Shown: positions 46,106 through 54,428 of the stretch, in pieces
Position numbering within the stretch: the stretch's first letter is position 1
Layout: every line of letters begins with the position of its first letter
NCBI GenBank assembly: GCA_963830495.1
Contig: CAWHMS010000002.1
Span: 1,388,477-1,452,476, forward strand
Length of the DNA: 64,000 bases
Direction: 5' to 3'
Source of the DNA: CAWHMS01 sp963830495
Lineage (GTDB): Bacteria; Actinomycetota; Actinomycetes; Propionibacteriales; Nocardioidaceae
Translations under genes and position numbers: made by a program
The notes under the pieces: model-generated
What the model was told of the DNA's origin: nothing
Seen by the model: only the letters and a program-made list of their open reading frames with translations
Database searches by the model: none

Positions 46106-46283
46106 CGACCACGGGCCCTTCAGACATCAACCGGCGCCGCCGTACCTGGCCCTGACGTCGATGTCTGGTTACCCCGGTGCCCGCTTCGCGGCATGTCCGG
46201 GCGTTGCGGACCGCCCACACCCAAGTCGCAGGTGCTCGGCGCCGCGGAGCACCTCAGGGCCGACGGCGACATACCATCTTCCG

Positions 46284-46793
46284 ATGCGGGCGCTACTCAC
46301 GGCTGTCCTGATCATGCTTGTTCTCACGTCCTGCACGGGGTCGCGACACCCGCGGGAAGGTGCTAAGGCGACGTCTCCTTCGATAGCGGTGTCCATGATC
46401 ACGCCTGAGACCCGGAGTTTCGCGACTCCCGATGCTCCGGTCTCCCGGCCATGTCCCGTCGGCGTACAAAGGATCCTTGTGGGTGGGCGGCACAACATCG
46501 TGGGCCATTCCTTCCTCTGGCCAGAGCCGCTGAGGTCACCGCCGCTTCGTGATCGCCGCAACAAGATCCTGTGGGTGTTGTCCCGGCCGGCCCGGACCGC
46601 CAGCACAGCGGACCTGCTGATCTCTGCATCATTGAACGGCTCTGACCTCCATGTGCAACGCCGGGTCAAAGGTCAGCTGACACCCGGACCTTCGAGGCCC
46701 TCGATCATCAACATGCCAGATGCGGGCTGCTGGACCTTCTCGTTGCGGTGGGGCGACCAGACCGACGTGGTGTCGGTCCGCTACGTCCGCTGA
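46284..46793 (+). CDS. lipoprotein of unknown function
   Basis: 169 residues from ATG 46284. Signal MRALLTAVLIMLVLTSC has a lipobox LTSC, so it should be anchored by a lipidated Cys on the outer face of the membrane. Mature part: PCPVGVQRILVGGRHNIVGH, NKILWVLSRPARTASTADLL and the end CWTFSLRWGDQTDVVSVRYV, a beta-sandwich-like pattern with two Cys. Flanked by 178 bp without a gene upstream. Confidence 0.65.
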   Translation: MRALLTAVLIMLVLTSCTGSRHPREGAKATSPSIAVSMITPETRSFATPDAPVSRPCPVGVQRILVGGRHNIVGHSFLWPEPLRSPPLRDRRNKILWVLSRPARTASTADLLISASLNGSDLHVQRRVKGQLTPGPSRPSIINMPDAGCWTFSLRWGDQTDVVSVRYVR

Positions 46794-46880
46794 GCCAGGC
46801 CGCTGCGGGTCTCATGGGCATGACCGATCAGCGGCAGATGCGTTCGTCTTCTTGGGGTCTGCGAGGACTGGCCTGCGGCT

Positions 46881-47468
46881 TCAAAGCGGCAGTCTCATGA
46901 CTGGTCGGGTGGGGTAGGTGCGTCCGATCTCGGTGAATCCCGCGGTCAAGAACATCGACATGGTCCCGGTGAATATGGCAGACCCTGCTACGCGCGTGGC
47001 CTTCAAGCCAGCCACGTCGACCGGATGACCCTCGACAGCGGTCGCCCCGTGCTCGCGGGCGAACTCGACAGCCGCCTCGAGCAGCGCCGATCCCACACCT
47101 GCACGCCTGGAGTGACTGTCGACGGCGAAGCAAGTCACCCACCAAACTCCGGGATCGTCTGTGAGCACTCTGGCAAACGCTCGGTTAGCAGCCACTCGGG
47201 GAAAGTCAGAACGAGGCCCAACCCTGGTCCATCCGACAGGTTGATCCTCGACATAGGCCACAAGCCCCGGCGGTACGTCGGCAAGGGCGATTTCCTGCCG
47301 CAGAGCATCGCGGTTATCACGCTGGGGTCTCGACGGGGCTGATTCCTCGGCGGCCAGATGGAAGAAGAGGCGACACCAGCACCACGAAGCATCCTCACCA
47401 CGCCGACCGAACACGCTGACCAGATCGCTCCACCTATCCGCGGTTACTGGACGTACCTGCACCGACAC
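46881..47468 (-). CDS. GNAT-family N-acetyltransferase
   Basis: 195 residues from GTG 47468, preceded by AGGGTGAG. The GNAT core is seen: first strand VQVRPVTADRWSDLV, acetyl-CoA loop VDSHSRRAGVGSALLEAAVE, and the last strands MFLTAGFTEIGRTYP. Unusual features are ASWCWCRLFF with two Cys near the N-terminus and the insert HPVDVAGLKA. These match a common actinobacterial GNAT type. The substrate is unknown. Convergent with the lipoprotein gene. Confidence 0.85.
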   Translation of the reverse strand: MSVQVRPVTADRWSDLVSVFGRRGEDASWCWCRLFFHLAAEESAPSRPQRDNRDALRQEIALADVPPGLVAYVEDQPVGWTRVGPRSDFPRVAANRAFARVLTDDPGVWWVTCFAVDSHSRRAGVGSALLEAAVEFAREHGATAVEGHPVDVAGLKATRVAGSAIFTGTMSMFLTAGFTEIGRTYPTRPVMRLPL

Positions 47469-47745
47469 GGACTCACCCTACGGATGATCGCCGACAGCCC
47501 TGAATGCGCCGTTAGCAGCGCGGTAATGGTTCTTCTCATGTTGTCCCCGACTATCCTTGTGACCCCACAGTCCCCCTGGTGCTGAGCGGACCAATTCAGC
47601 GTTCAGACGGGCCTGAAACGGTCGCGATCGGTGCGTCGGCCCTCGTCGGCGGTCTAAGTGGTCGCGGTAGCGCAGCACGCGGCGGGAGAACATCTCGCGA
47701 CTTCGCCCTTTGGCTGTACGTACGGCCGATGTCGCATCACGGCGG

Positions 47746-47965
47746 CCTCGGCAAAGGGAACTCCGGGGCCGGTTTCAGGAAGCGCTCGGCTCCGAGGGCC
47801 GAATGAACCGGCCCGGCATCCCACCCTTGCCCGCTGCCGGGACCGTCCGAACCTGAGGCTAGCGTGGACCGGCGCGATTCCCGCGTCTCGGGGGCAAGGG
47901 GTTCACGCCGGCCGACTTCCGCGACGCGGTTTTGCCTACCCACCGCAGTCTCGGATGCACCGGAG
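47746..47965. repeat. dispersed palindromic repeat, copy C
   Basis: Arms GGCCGGTT (47767-47774) and AACCGGCC (47806-47813) around GGAAGCGCTCGGCTCCGAGG, identical to copy B in the loop core. The right flank matches B (CACCCTTGCCCGCTG) and then A (GGCCGACTTC, GTCTCGGATGCA), so this is the most complete copy. Confidence 0.65.
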
Positions 47966-48300
47966 TTGCACTCGCGGGTCAGCCGGCTGTCCTCAACCGC
48001 TCATGGTCGACCCATCCGAGATGTCGCGACCCAACGGCGATGGTGTAGCGGACGTATCCTTCCCAGCGGCCGCCGCGAGGGCGCCACGCCTCGAGCTGGC
48101 CAGGCCACAGTGCTCGTCGCGGCACACCTCGACGGGCCGCGGCGGGGTGACGGGACGCATGCGCCAAGGGTAGAAGGGCGGGACCGCAATCGCTTCGTCG
48201 CACCAAGGATGACGGCCCGGCACGGCTGAAACATACTCGACAGCCTTGGCAGCGCTGGAACTGGCCGGTGCGGTCGCGGACTCGAGGGAGAGTGGATGCT

Positions 48301-48380
48301 TCCGCGCCGGCCAGACCCCCGCGTAGAACCCGAGCCGGTGCCGCCGCCCCTGTCCATGCGACACCGGCCGGGCCCGTCCC
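48301..48380. repeat. dispersed repeat, type F/E, copy 2
   Basis: CCGCGCCGGC, CGTAGAACCC, AGCCGGTGCCGCCGCCCCTG and ACACCGGC align with 43439-43520, with a few indels. GCCGGTG can pair with CACCGGC. Confidence 0.5.
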
Positions 48381-48643
48381 TTGGCGGCAGCGAGTCGCCG
48401 AAGGGTTGAACGTCGGCGACTCGCGGCCTAGGGCGAACGATGCCCCTTTTGCGCCGTGCCCAAACACGGCCCGATTCGAACCTTCAGGGCCGCGGCTCGC
48501 TGGACGGCTGGTCGCCGTCCGCGCTGTCGGGTTGGGGGCGGGGCCGTCGTTCGGGGTCTCGGTCATGCCGTGCAAATACCCACCGGCCGATGACGCACTC
48601 CCGGCCGTCCTGTTCGCTGTCCCGTGGCGGCTGGAGTCCCTAG

Positions 48644-49050
48644 CTATCCCCAAGAAGTCGCGGTCAAGACTCCATCGTACGGGGGCTGATCTGCGGGAAC
48701 GCGCCGGTCGCCCGGGATGTCATCGGCGATGTGCTTCACAAAATTCACCAAGTATGTGGAACGGGCACGCGAGCGACAGCAGCCGTTCGTCCAGGCGCAT
48801 CCGATCTGACTGGCCTCGTCCGTGGACCGGTACACATCGAGGTTGGTGGCGGGATACCAACCTTCGGAGGTGATCTCCAGGGCTTCGGGATCCCCGGAGA
48901 CGCCGTCAGTCGTTGCCACGACTGCTCGAGGTCGGCACTGAGATACGTGGTGCCGTCCCCGCCCAGACCACCACGGTCTGGTCCTGAGCCATCGAGAGAA
49001 CTGAGGAGCGCCTTCAACTGGTCCGGCTGGAGCGCATCGCAGGGAACGGC
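48644..49050 (-). pseudogene. decayed hypothetical gene
   Basis: One phase reads LKALLSSLDGSGPDRGGLGG and TTYLSADLEQSWQRL; the next continues PEALEITSEGWYPATNLDVY, STDEASQIGCAWTNGCCRSR and FVKHIADDIPGDRRVPADQP to 48644. Both parts look like coding sequence and join with a shift at ~48900. The C-rich GCAWTNGCC segment may bind metal. I do not recognise the family. Confidence 0.4.
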
Positions 49051-49057
49051 TGGGTTC

Positions 49058-49831
49058 TCATCCGCGGAAGGGAGCGAGCCTGATCGTCACGTCACTGAGC
49101 GCGAAACGGTGCAGGTACCAGGCGCGACCATGCGGGACCTGCTTGGCTTCGGCCCGTAACAGCCCGGTGAACTCCCGCTTGAAGCCGACGCGTGGATAGT
49201 CCTGGACGACTGTCTTGCGGACTGAGTCGGGTACCTGATTACTGCGCAGCCCGAACACATCAACCGCTGCACCGGCGGAAAGCAGGAAGGCTTCGGCACC
49301 GGATCCAACACCGACGCCAGGGGTGTGGTGCAGGGCAATCGCATTCGTCACGAGCTCGCGTTGTACCGCTGGTACGTCGTGGCGGTCCGTGAAGTCCCGC
49401 GCCAGTGCCGCGCTGCGAACCGTGAAGTCGACATCGGGGACCCGGCTGGGCAGGCCGGTGTCGTGAAACATCGCGGCAACGTACAGCAGTTCGTGATCGA
49501 ACTGGACTTCGTCGAGTGCGGCGATGGCTGCACCCCAGGCGTACGCACGGCGCGAGTGGTTGAGCAACGCCGGTGTCAGGAGGTCCTGAGCAGCAGCCTC
49601 GGCCTCTCTTGCCAGCAACGAGTCCGGCGGGACCAGCGCATCTGGTTCAACCGAGTTCCGGCGCCCCGAGTGCGTTCGAGTGGCCATCGCGAGGCGGCCG
49701 ACGATGATGCGGCAGTGGCTGCGCAGTAGTGGCCGGGCGAGCGAGATGCGTTCGCGGACCGTCAACACACCTCCGGTGCGCTCGGTCCAACCGATGGATC
49801 CGATTGGGGCGTGGGTCGCGGGCTGGTTCAT
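49058..49831 (-). CDS. HD-domain phosphohydrolase-like protein
   Basis: 257 residues from ATG 49831 with GGTGAG 8 bases upstream. The HD pattern is seen as LLNHSRRAYAWGAAI, then LLYVAAMFHDTGL (metal HD pair) and later VTNAIALHHTPGV. This is the cyanamide hydratase-like/HD subfamily, whose members act on nitriles, nucleotides or unknown small molecules. The first ~65 residues are Ser/Arg-rich. Divergent from the DUF3159 gene with a perfect 30-bp palindrome in the gap. Confidence 0.75.
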   Translation of the reverse strand: MNQPATHAPIGSIGWTERTGGVLTVRERISLARPLLRSHCRIIVGRLAMATRTHSGRRNSVEPDALVPPDSLLAREAEAAAQDLLTPALLNHSRRAYAWGAAIAALDEVQFDHELLYVAAMFHDTGLPSRVPDVDFTVRSAALARDFTDRHDVPAVQRELVTNAIALHHTPGVGVGSGAEAFLLSAGAAVDVFGLRSNQVPDSVRKTVVQDYPRVGFKREFTGLLRAEAKQVPHGRAWYLHRFALSDVTIRLAPFRG

Positions 49832-49991
49832 GCGAATCTCACCGTTCCTCGATGGTGTCAGACTAGGGAGTTGGGAGTCAGGGAGGTAGGCCGGCGCAAG
49901 CAGGGACGCCGGCTCGGCGTTCGGGCCGCACGCACCATCCGGCACAATGAATCCAGTCCGGTCGGGCTCCTTCCTCGCAACGGGCCCCAAG

Positions 49992-50021
49992 GCTGAGCAG
50001 CGCGTGCACGCGCTGCTCAGC
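49992..50021. promoter_or_regulatory. 30-bp perfect palindrome
   Basis: GCTGAGCAGCGCGTG joined directly to its complement CACGCGCTGCTCAGC, no spacer, centred at 50006/50007. It sits in the 256-bp gap between the divergent HD and DUF3159 genes, so a shared operator is the likeliest reading. Confidence 0.5.
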
Positions 50022-50087
50022 ACGACCGGCAGCGGCCGGCCAGAGCATGGACAGCGCGCGGACAGGGGGTTGTCGCACGCTCGCTGC

Positions 50088-50795
50088 ATGTCTCAGATCA
50101 CCTCATCAGAAGCGGCGGCTCTCCGCCCGCTCGAAGCATCGTCCTTCTTCGGTCCGGCTCTGCATCCGGCGGTCGCACGCCTGGTGGGTGGGCGGCGCGG
50201 CATGGTCGACGGCGCTTTGCCGCCGGCACTGTTCGTCGCGACATCGGCTCTCGGCGGCACGGTCCTGTCCCGACCGGCCGCGATCGGGGCTGCTGCCGGG
50301 GTCGCGGTCGGCACCGCCATCTCCCTCGGGGTCTGGCGGCTGCTGCAGCACCAGCCTCTCAAGCAGGTCCTGCGGGGGCTCATCGCACTCACCGTTGCGG
50401 GGGTCTTCGTCGTCTTGTCGGGAGAGGCTCGGGCGTTCTTCCTGCCGGGGCTGTACGTGGACGCTGTGTACGCCGTGGTCTTCGCAGGCTCGGTGGCGGT
50501 GGGTCGCCCGCTCGCTGGCGTGGTCTACGCGGCGCTGTTTCGGACCGGTCCTGCGTGGACGAACGACCCGCGCTTGCGCCGTGTTTTTGTCGGCGCATCC
50601 TTGGGCTGGTCGGCGGTGTACGCACTGCGGGCGGGCACGCAGGCGGTCCTCTACCAGCAGGACGCACCCGTGCTGATGGCGATCGCCAAGGTGTCGCTTA
50701 GCTGGCCGTTGACCGGCGTCGCCGTTGCCGTGACGGTTGCCGCCGTTCGCAAGGCCGTCAGGTCCGACCGGACCGGCGCGGCCATAGAATACTGA
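50088..50795 (+). CDS. DUF3159 membrane protein
   Basis: 235 residues from ATG 50088 (MSQITSSEAAAL). Six hydrophobic helices; conserved parts include GMVDGALPPALFVATSALGG, RGLIALTVAGVFVVLSGEAR and GRPLAGVVYAALF, then WTNDPRLRRVF. The motif order is that of DUF3159, an actinobacterial membrane family of unknown role. No ribosome site is obvious. Confidence 0.8.
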   Translation: MSQITSSEAAALRPLEASSFFGPALHPAVARLVGGRRGMVDGALPPALFVATSALGGTVLSRPAAIGAAAGVAVGTAISLGVWRLLQHQPLKQVLRGLIALTVAGVFVVLSGEARAFFLPGLYVDAVYAVVFAGSVAVGRPLAGVVYAALFRTGPAWTNDPRLRRVFVGASLGWSAVYALRAGTQAVLYQQDAPVLMAIAKVSLSWPLTGVAVAVTVAAVRKAVRSDRTGAAIEY

Positions 50796-50942
50796 CTGGG
50801 TGGCGCCAACGTCCCCAAGGCTTCGCCCCGTCATCCGCGCCTTCGGCGGGCTCGCACCCGGTTTTTCAGCTCCGACACAGCACCTACGAACCGAAGCCAC
50901 GAGCAGCGAACACGACTCCTCCCAGCTCAGATTGGAGTGGTC

Positions 50943-52274
50943 ATGAGCGTTTTCGCGATCCGCGACTACCGCCAGCTCTTCAGCGCCCAGATCATCGCCT
51001 TATTCGGGACGGGACTAGCCACCGTCGCGCTCGGGCTTCTCGCCTACGAACTCGCCGGCCGCAACGCGGGGGCGGTACTCGGGACCGCTCTGACGATCAA
51101 GATGGTGATGTACGTCGTGATCGCCCCGCTGGCCGCCGCGTACGTCGACCGACTTCCCCGGAGGACCTTCCTCGCAGCGCTTGACGCGGTCCGCGCCGCG
51201 GTAGTGCTTGCACTGCCGTTCATCACCGAGGTCTGGCACATCTACGTCTTGATCGCGGTGCTCCAGTCGGCTTCAGCAGCTTTCACCCCGACCTTCCAAG
51301 CTGTCATACCCGACATCGTGACCAAAGAGAGCGACTACACGCGGGCCCTGTCGGCCTCCCAGGTCGCCTACACCATGGAGAGCCTGCTGAGCCCGGTGCT
51401 CGCCGCGCTCGCCTTGACGTTGATGTCGTTCAACTGGCTGTTCGTCGGCACCTCGATCGGGTTCGCAGCATCCGCATTCCTGGTGCTCTCCACCACGATT
51501 CCGAACGCACGCCCCAGCGCCCACGCAAACGCGTGGAACCGGGTCACATCTGGCATCAAGCTCTTCGCCGCCACCCCGCGGCTTCGCGGCATCGTGGCGT
51601 TCAACCTGGTCGTCGCCGCGGCGGGCGCAATCGTAATCGTCAACACCGTGAATTACGTCCGGGACAATCTCGGCGGCACCCAAGCCGAGGTCGCATGGAT
51701 GCTCGCCGCCTCTGGCGGGGGAGCCCTGGTGGTCGCGCTTCTGCTCCCACGCGTCCTGGACGCGGTCGCGGACCGTACCGTCATGACGACCGGCGCCGTC
51801 GCGCTCGTGGTCGGCGCTACGACGGCCGTAGGTCTCAGCGCAACAGACATCATCTCGTGGGGGGCCACCGCCACCGTTTGGATCCTGATCGGCGGCGGGA
51901 TGGCGCTGATCGTCACACCTACTGGGCGGGTGCTCCGGCGCTCGGTCGATCCCGACGCCCTACCCGAGGTGTTCGCGGCTCAGTTCTCCCTGTCACACGT
52001 GGCCTGGCTGATCACCTACCCGATCGCCGGCTGGATAGGGACGATCTCGGGGTTCACTTTGACCTGGTCCATCCTCGCCGGCCTCGCCGCCATCGGCTCC
52101 GTGGCTGCGATGGCACTGTGGCCGCGCGAAGCGGAGGTCGACGCCGCGGCCCGGGACCGCCCTCTTGGGGTATTCGCAAGCGCCTCCTTCGGCGACACCC
52201 CGCTCGGCGACGAGACACGGAGCGCCGCCGGAACCCTCGCCGCGTGCCAATGCACCTGCGTCCGTACCGTGTGA
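50943..52274 (+). CDS. MFS exporter
   Basis: 443 residues from ATG 50943, with GGAG 6 bases before it (GTG 50937 is a nearby alternative). Twelve helices; the start FAIRDYRQLFSAQIIALFGTG and loop DRLPRRTF are typical of the enterobactin-exporter-like MFS group (EntS/MefA type). Likely exports a drug or siderophore by proton antiport; substrate unknown. The C-terminal ~40 residues are polar. Ends facing a convergent MFS gene with a hairpin between. Confidence 0.8.
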   Translation: MSVFAIRDYRQLFSAQIIALFGTGLATVALGLLAYELAGRNAGAVLGTALTIKMVMYVVIAPLAAAYVDRLPRRTFLAALDAVRAAVVLALPFITEVWHIYVLIAVLQSASAAFTPTFQAVIPDIVTKESDYTRALSASQVAYTMESLLSPVLAALALTLMSFNWLFVGTSIGFAASAFLVLSTTIPNARPSAHANAWNRVTSGIKLFAATPRLRGIVAFNLVVAAAGAIVIVNTVNYVRDNLGGTQAEVAWMLAASGGGALVVALLLPRVLDAVADRTVMTTGAVALVVGATTAVGLSATDIISWGATATVWILIGGGMALIVTPTGRVLRRSVDPDALPEVFAAQFSLSHVAWLITYPIAGWIGTISGFTLTWSILAGLAAIGSVAAMALWPREAEVDAAARDRPLGVFASASFGDTPLGDETRSAAGTLAACQCTCVRTV

Positions 52275-52326
52275 TCGGACCATCGCGTCCGTGAGCCGCC
52301 TGGTCTTGGGGACGTCTGAACTTCGG

Positions 52327-52363
52327 CCCCGGAGACCAGCGAACTGTGTGTCGGTCTCCGGGG
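52327..52363. terminator. bidirectional terminator hairpin
   Basis: CCCCGGAGACC (52327-52337) and GGTCTCCGGGG (52353-52363) form a perfect 11-bp stem with a 15-base loop, 53 bases after one MFS gene and 78 bases after the convergent one. Confidence 0.75.
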
Positions 52364-52440
52364 TAGTCCGGGGTGGGGTGGATGCCGGTGGTGTGTCCGG
52401 CGGGTGTCGGGGCCGGCGTCGTTGCTGGCCCCCACAGGAC

Positions 52441-53895
52441 TCATGCGGCGGCGTGCTCCGGCTCCCTGGTGGGGGTGCTGTCCGAGGTCGCCCGCGGGGT
52501 CCGCAGCCACGCCCAGGCGAGGACGGCGCCGGCGGCGGCGATTGCGGCGGCGCCGAGCAGCCCGGCGGAGAACCCGTCGGTGAGGGCTACGGCGTTCTCG
52601 GCCTGGTCGGCGCCGAACGCGGTGGCGACCGCGGTCATCGCGGCCAGCCCGAGGGCGGAGCCGACCTGGTAGCTGGTGTTGACGATGCCCGCGGCGAGGC
52701 CGCCTTCCTCGGGTGCCGCCGAGGACAGCGCCATCCCGAGGGAGGGGATGAACGCCATCGCCATGCCGGCGGCGGTGAGCAGGCTGGCCGGCAGCACGTC
52801 GATGGTGAAGCTGCCGTCGGGGCGGATGAACGACAGCCAGACCAGGCCGCCGGCGAGGGTGGCCAGCCCGGCGACCGTCATCGCCTTGGGACTAAAGCGG
52901 GCGATAAGCCGCGGGGCGACGACGATCATTCCGACCATGATGGTGACGGTCAACGGCAGCAGCGCGGCACCACTGGCGAACGCTCCCAATCCGAGGACCT
53001 GCTGCAGGTACAGGTTGAGGAAGAAGAACATCGGGATCCACGCCGCACCGAGCAGGAACTGCGCGGCGTTGGAGGCGGCGAGGTTCGGTGCGGTGAAGAT
53101 GCCGAGCCGCATCAACGGCTCACGCAACCGCGCCTGCCTGGCCACGAACAGCCCCAGCAGCGCCAACCCACCGAGTCCGGCGGTCAGCGTCGACGCCGAG
53201 GTCCATCCCGCCTCGGGGGCGCGCACTACGGCGAACACGACCGCCGCGAGTCCGGCGGTGGCGGTGGCGGCGCTGGTGACGTCCAGGGAGCCGCGGCGGG
53301 TCACGCCTGCGGGCATCACCGAACGGGTCACCGCCAGCACGATGGCGGCCAGGGGGACGTTGATGAAGAACACCCAGGGCCAGGAGGCGTATTCGGTGAG
53401 GACGCCGCCGAGGAAGACGCCGGCGGTGCCTCCGGCGGGTGCTGCGGCGCCGTACAGCGCCAACGCCTTCATGAGCTCCTTCGGTGAGGAGCCGAAGGTC
53501 ATGAACAGCAGCGTCAGCGCGGCCGGTGCGATGAGTGCGGAGCCGGCGCCCTGGAGGGCGCGGCCGGCGAGCTCGACGGGGACGTTGCCGGCGAACCCGG
53601 CGATCAGGGAGCCGGCGGCGAGGACGACCCAGCCGAGGCTGAAGATGCGGCGGGCGCCGAACAGATCTGAGAGTCGGCCGCCGAGGAGCAGAAGGCCGCC
53701 GAACGCCACGACGTAGGCGTTGAAGACCCAGCTGAGCCCCTGAGGGGTGAAGCCGAGGTCGTGCTGGATCTTCGGCAACGCGACGCCGATGATGGAGGTG
53801 TCCATGATGACCATGAACTGGGCCGCGGCGATGACGCCGAGAGCGAGCCAGCGGCGGCGGCTTCGGGCTTCCGCTGTGGAAGGCGTGCTAGACAT
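52441..53895 (-). CDS. DHA2-type MFS drug exporter
   Basis: 484 residues from ATG 53895 with GAAGGG 7 bases upstream. Fourteen helices; MVIMDTSIIGVALPKIQHDLG is the family start, GGRLSDLFGARR is motif A, and GRALQGAGSALIAPAALTLL is the DHA2 region. Proton-driven export of quaternary amines or antibiotics is typical. Heads a minus-strand group, preceded by the small metal-binding protein gene 52 bp upstream, with which it may be co-transcribed. Confidence 0.85.
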   Translation of the reverse strand: MSSTPSTAEARSRRRWLALGVIAAAQFMVIMDTSIIGVALPKIQHDLGFTPQGLSWVFNAYVVAFGGLLLLGGRLSDLFGARRIFSLGWVVLAAGSLIAGFAGNVPVELAGRALQGAGSALIAPAALTLLFMTFGSSPKELMKALALYGAAAPAGGTAGVFLGGVLTEYASWPWVFFINVPLAAIVLAVTRSVMPAGVTRRGSLDVTSAATATAGLAAVVFAVVRAPEAGWTSASTLTAGLGGLALLGLFVARQARLREPLMRLGIFTAPNLAASNAAQFLLGAAWIPMFFFLNLYLQQVLGLGAFASGAALLPLTVTIMVGMIVVAPRLIARFSPKAMTVAGLATLAGGLVWLSFIRPDGSFTIDVLPASLLTAAGMAMAFIPSLGMALSSAAPEEGGLAAGIVNTSYQVGSALGLAAMTAVATAFGADQAENAVALTDGFSAGLLGAAAIAAAGAVLAWAWLRTPRATSDSTPTREPEHAAA

Positions 53896-53947
53896 GACGT
53901 GCCCTTCTGTGGTGACGGACCAGCCGAGGTCGGCTATGGCACCAGGG

Positions 53948-54202
53948 TCAGGGCGCTGACTTGCCGACTGCTGTCCCGCCACTGTCGCCGCTTCTGGTGC
54001 CGGCGAGCTGGGGCCGGTAGGTGGTGCCGGTGAACGCGGCGAGCACGTCCGCGAGCTTCATGGACCCCGACAGCCGGACGACGCAGTCGTCGGAATTGGC
54101 ACTGACCGTCTCCACCCCGGGGACGTCGCGAAGGCGGGCGGTCACTTCACGGACGCAGAGGCGGCAGCTCATGCCGCCGACGAACAAGTTGAGCTGACGC
54201 AT
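53948..54202 (-). CDS. CopZ-like heavy-metal-associated (HMA) protein
   Basis: 84 residues from ATG 54202. LFVGGMSCRLCVREVTARLRDV has the GMxCxxC copper-binding motif, and GVETVSANSDDCVVRLSGSM completes the ferredoxin-like HMA fold. An atypical C-terminal tail (TYRPQLAGTRSGDSGG) follows. Such small proteins carry Cu(I) or similar ions to a P-type ATPase or regulator. No metal ATPase is nearby; the neighbour is a drug exporter. Confidence 0.8.
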   Translation of the reverse strand: MRQLNLFVGGMSCRLCVREVTARLRDVPGVETVSANSDDCVVRLSGSMKLADVLAAFTGTTYRPQLAGTRSGDSGGTAVGKSAP

Positions 54203-54428
54203 GACGGGCTCACTCCAGATTCCTTCGGCTCTGTCGCCCCTCAAAGTGCGCTTCCGTGCTGTCCACACACTGTCCACTCGGCTTCACCCAAAGCTGGGCC
54301 ATGTCCAGCCGCCGGTGGGCCGGAATAGCCAAGACAGCCGCCGTGATCGTGATCGACGGGCGAATCCTTTCAGGCTTCAGCCGAGGACAGGGTTGCTGCG
54401 ATAACAGGCTCTTCGCCGCTGAGTGTGG

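Larger units (their letters stand above)
47469..48643. other. 1.2-kb stretch with repeats and no recognised gene
   Basis: Contains repeat copies C (47746-47965) and E (48301-48380). ORFs present on both strands have no sensible motif and change phase across the repeats, so I regard them as chance. The piece 47469-47745 shows nothing I can name. Confidence 0.5.

Noticed and set aside
34835..49050. Search for retron, DGR or defence islands in the mobile region
   Set aside because: No reverse transcriptase, restriction, CBASS, Abi or Cas-like protein is seen; the only toxin system is the vapBC-like pair at 33.3 kb.
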